IMG/VR virus record: IMGVR_UViG_3300010885_017843
Location: 1 to 30,011 of that record
From: a virus
Length of the DNA stretch: 30,011 nt
Strand: one strand, 5' to 3'
The translations under genes were made by a program, and so were the position numbers. The notes under the pieces were generated by a model. The model was not told the origin of the DNA and ran no database searches. It worked only from the letters and a program-made list of their open reading frames with translations. Positions 29,911 through 30,011 of this stretch are shown piece by piece (within the stretch, counting starts at the first letter, position 1; every line of letters begins with the position of its first letter).

Positions 29911-30011
29911 ATTGACCGCCAGTCTGAGTTATCCCCTTTTGTCTGTGGGTAACTCCTGAAAAATCTCAGAGAGAGAAAAAGAACTCTAGGGGCAGGATCA
30001 TGCTAAATTTC
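29911..30011. other. upstream region of the late operon
   Basis: The 101 bases before the terS start hold no gene. They contain TGTGGGTAA (29944-29952), one base from a DnaA box, a purine-rich run (GAGAGAGAAAAAGAA at about 29969-29983) and the right terminal repeat (29997-30011). With bases 1-81 across the join they form one non-coding region of about 170 bases. Confidence 0.45.
29997..30011. repeat. 15-bp terminal direct repeat, right copy
   Basis: Identical to bases 1-15; see the left copy. It marks the circle join. Confidence 0.85.

Noticed and set aside
1-30011. CRISPR array, insertion sequence, rRNA or complete tRNA gene
   Set aside because: No spaced repeat array, no transposase motifs and no full cloverleaf were found; the only tRNA-like sequence is the attP fragment.

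Overview
The window reads as the complete, circularly closed genome of a small temperate siphovirus of an actinobacterium. The first 15 bases are repeated exactly as the last 15, so the unique circle is about 29,996 bases. Host evidence: three WhiB-type iron-sulfur regulators (a family essentially confined to Actinobacteria and their phages), an r1t-type two-helix holin, GC-rich coding and frequent GTG starts. Temperate evidence: a tyrosine integrase, an excisionase-like helix-turn-helix protein, an XRE-type repressor candidate, and an attP site built on the 3' half of a tRNA-Pro(GGG). Because attP is intact with arm sites on both sides, this is the excised (phage) form and not a prophage with host flanks. 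I cannot name the host genus or a described phage.

Layout: every gene except one runs on the minus strand, so the map reads right to left and continues through the junction. The switch lies at about 9.9-10.2 kb, where the only plus-strand gene (XRE repressor candidate, 10205-10537) diverges from the early operon. The early operon runs from 9908 down to 82. It holds a Cro-like protein, two tiny membrane proteins, a RecB-family nuclease with an OB-like partner, an excisionase-like protein, a Holliday-resolvase-like nuclease, two unknowns, two tandemly duplicated WhiB proteins, an XRE regulator, a third WhiB fused to a possible winged helix, a PrimPol/DUF3987 replication protein, two small putative zinc proteins and an HNH endonuclease. 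Many of these genes overlap by ATGA or GTGA, so translational coupling is likely.

The HNH gene, the AT-rich junction and the terminase genes sit together, the usual place for a cos or packaging site. Late genes then run from 29910 down to 12232: TerS, TerL, a 47-residue membrane protein, portal, protease, capsid, a small capsid-neighbouring protein, a methyltransferase, adaptor and tail-completion proteins, a glycosyltransferase, tail tube, tail chaperone pair with a -1 frameshift at CCCAAAA, tape measure, tail tip with a lectin-like insert, fibre, amidase endolysin, holin, fibre proteins and a second membrane protein. The late operon ends in a terminator, followed by attP and the integrase.

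How it fits together: integrase and excisionase would act on a structured attP (six AGGTGACCA arm sites, five AGTCG repeats spaced by 10 bp, tRNA-Pro core). Repressor and Cro-like protein would set the lysis-lysogeny choice through palindromes in the divergent region. The WhiB/XRE cluster is a likely second regulatory layer acting on phage or host promoters. Methyltransferase and glycosyltransferase genes embedded among head and tail genes suggest virion modification. Functions are assigned by reading motifs and gene order; no database search was run.
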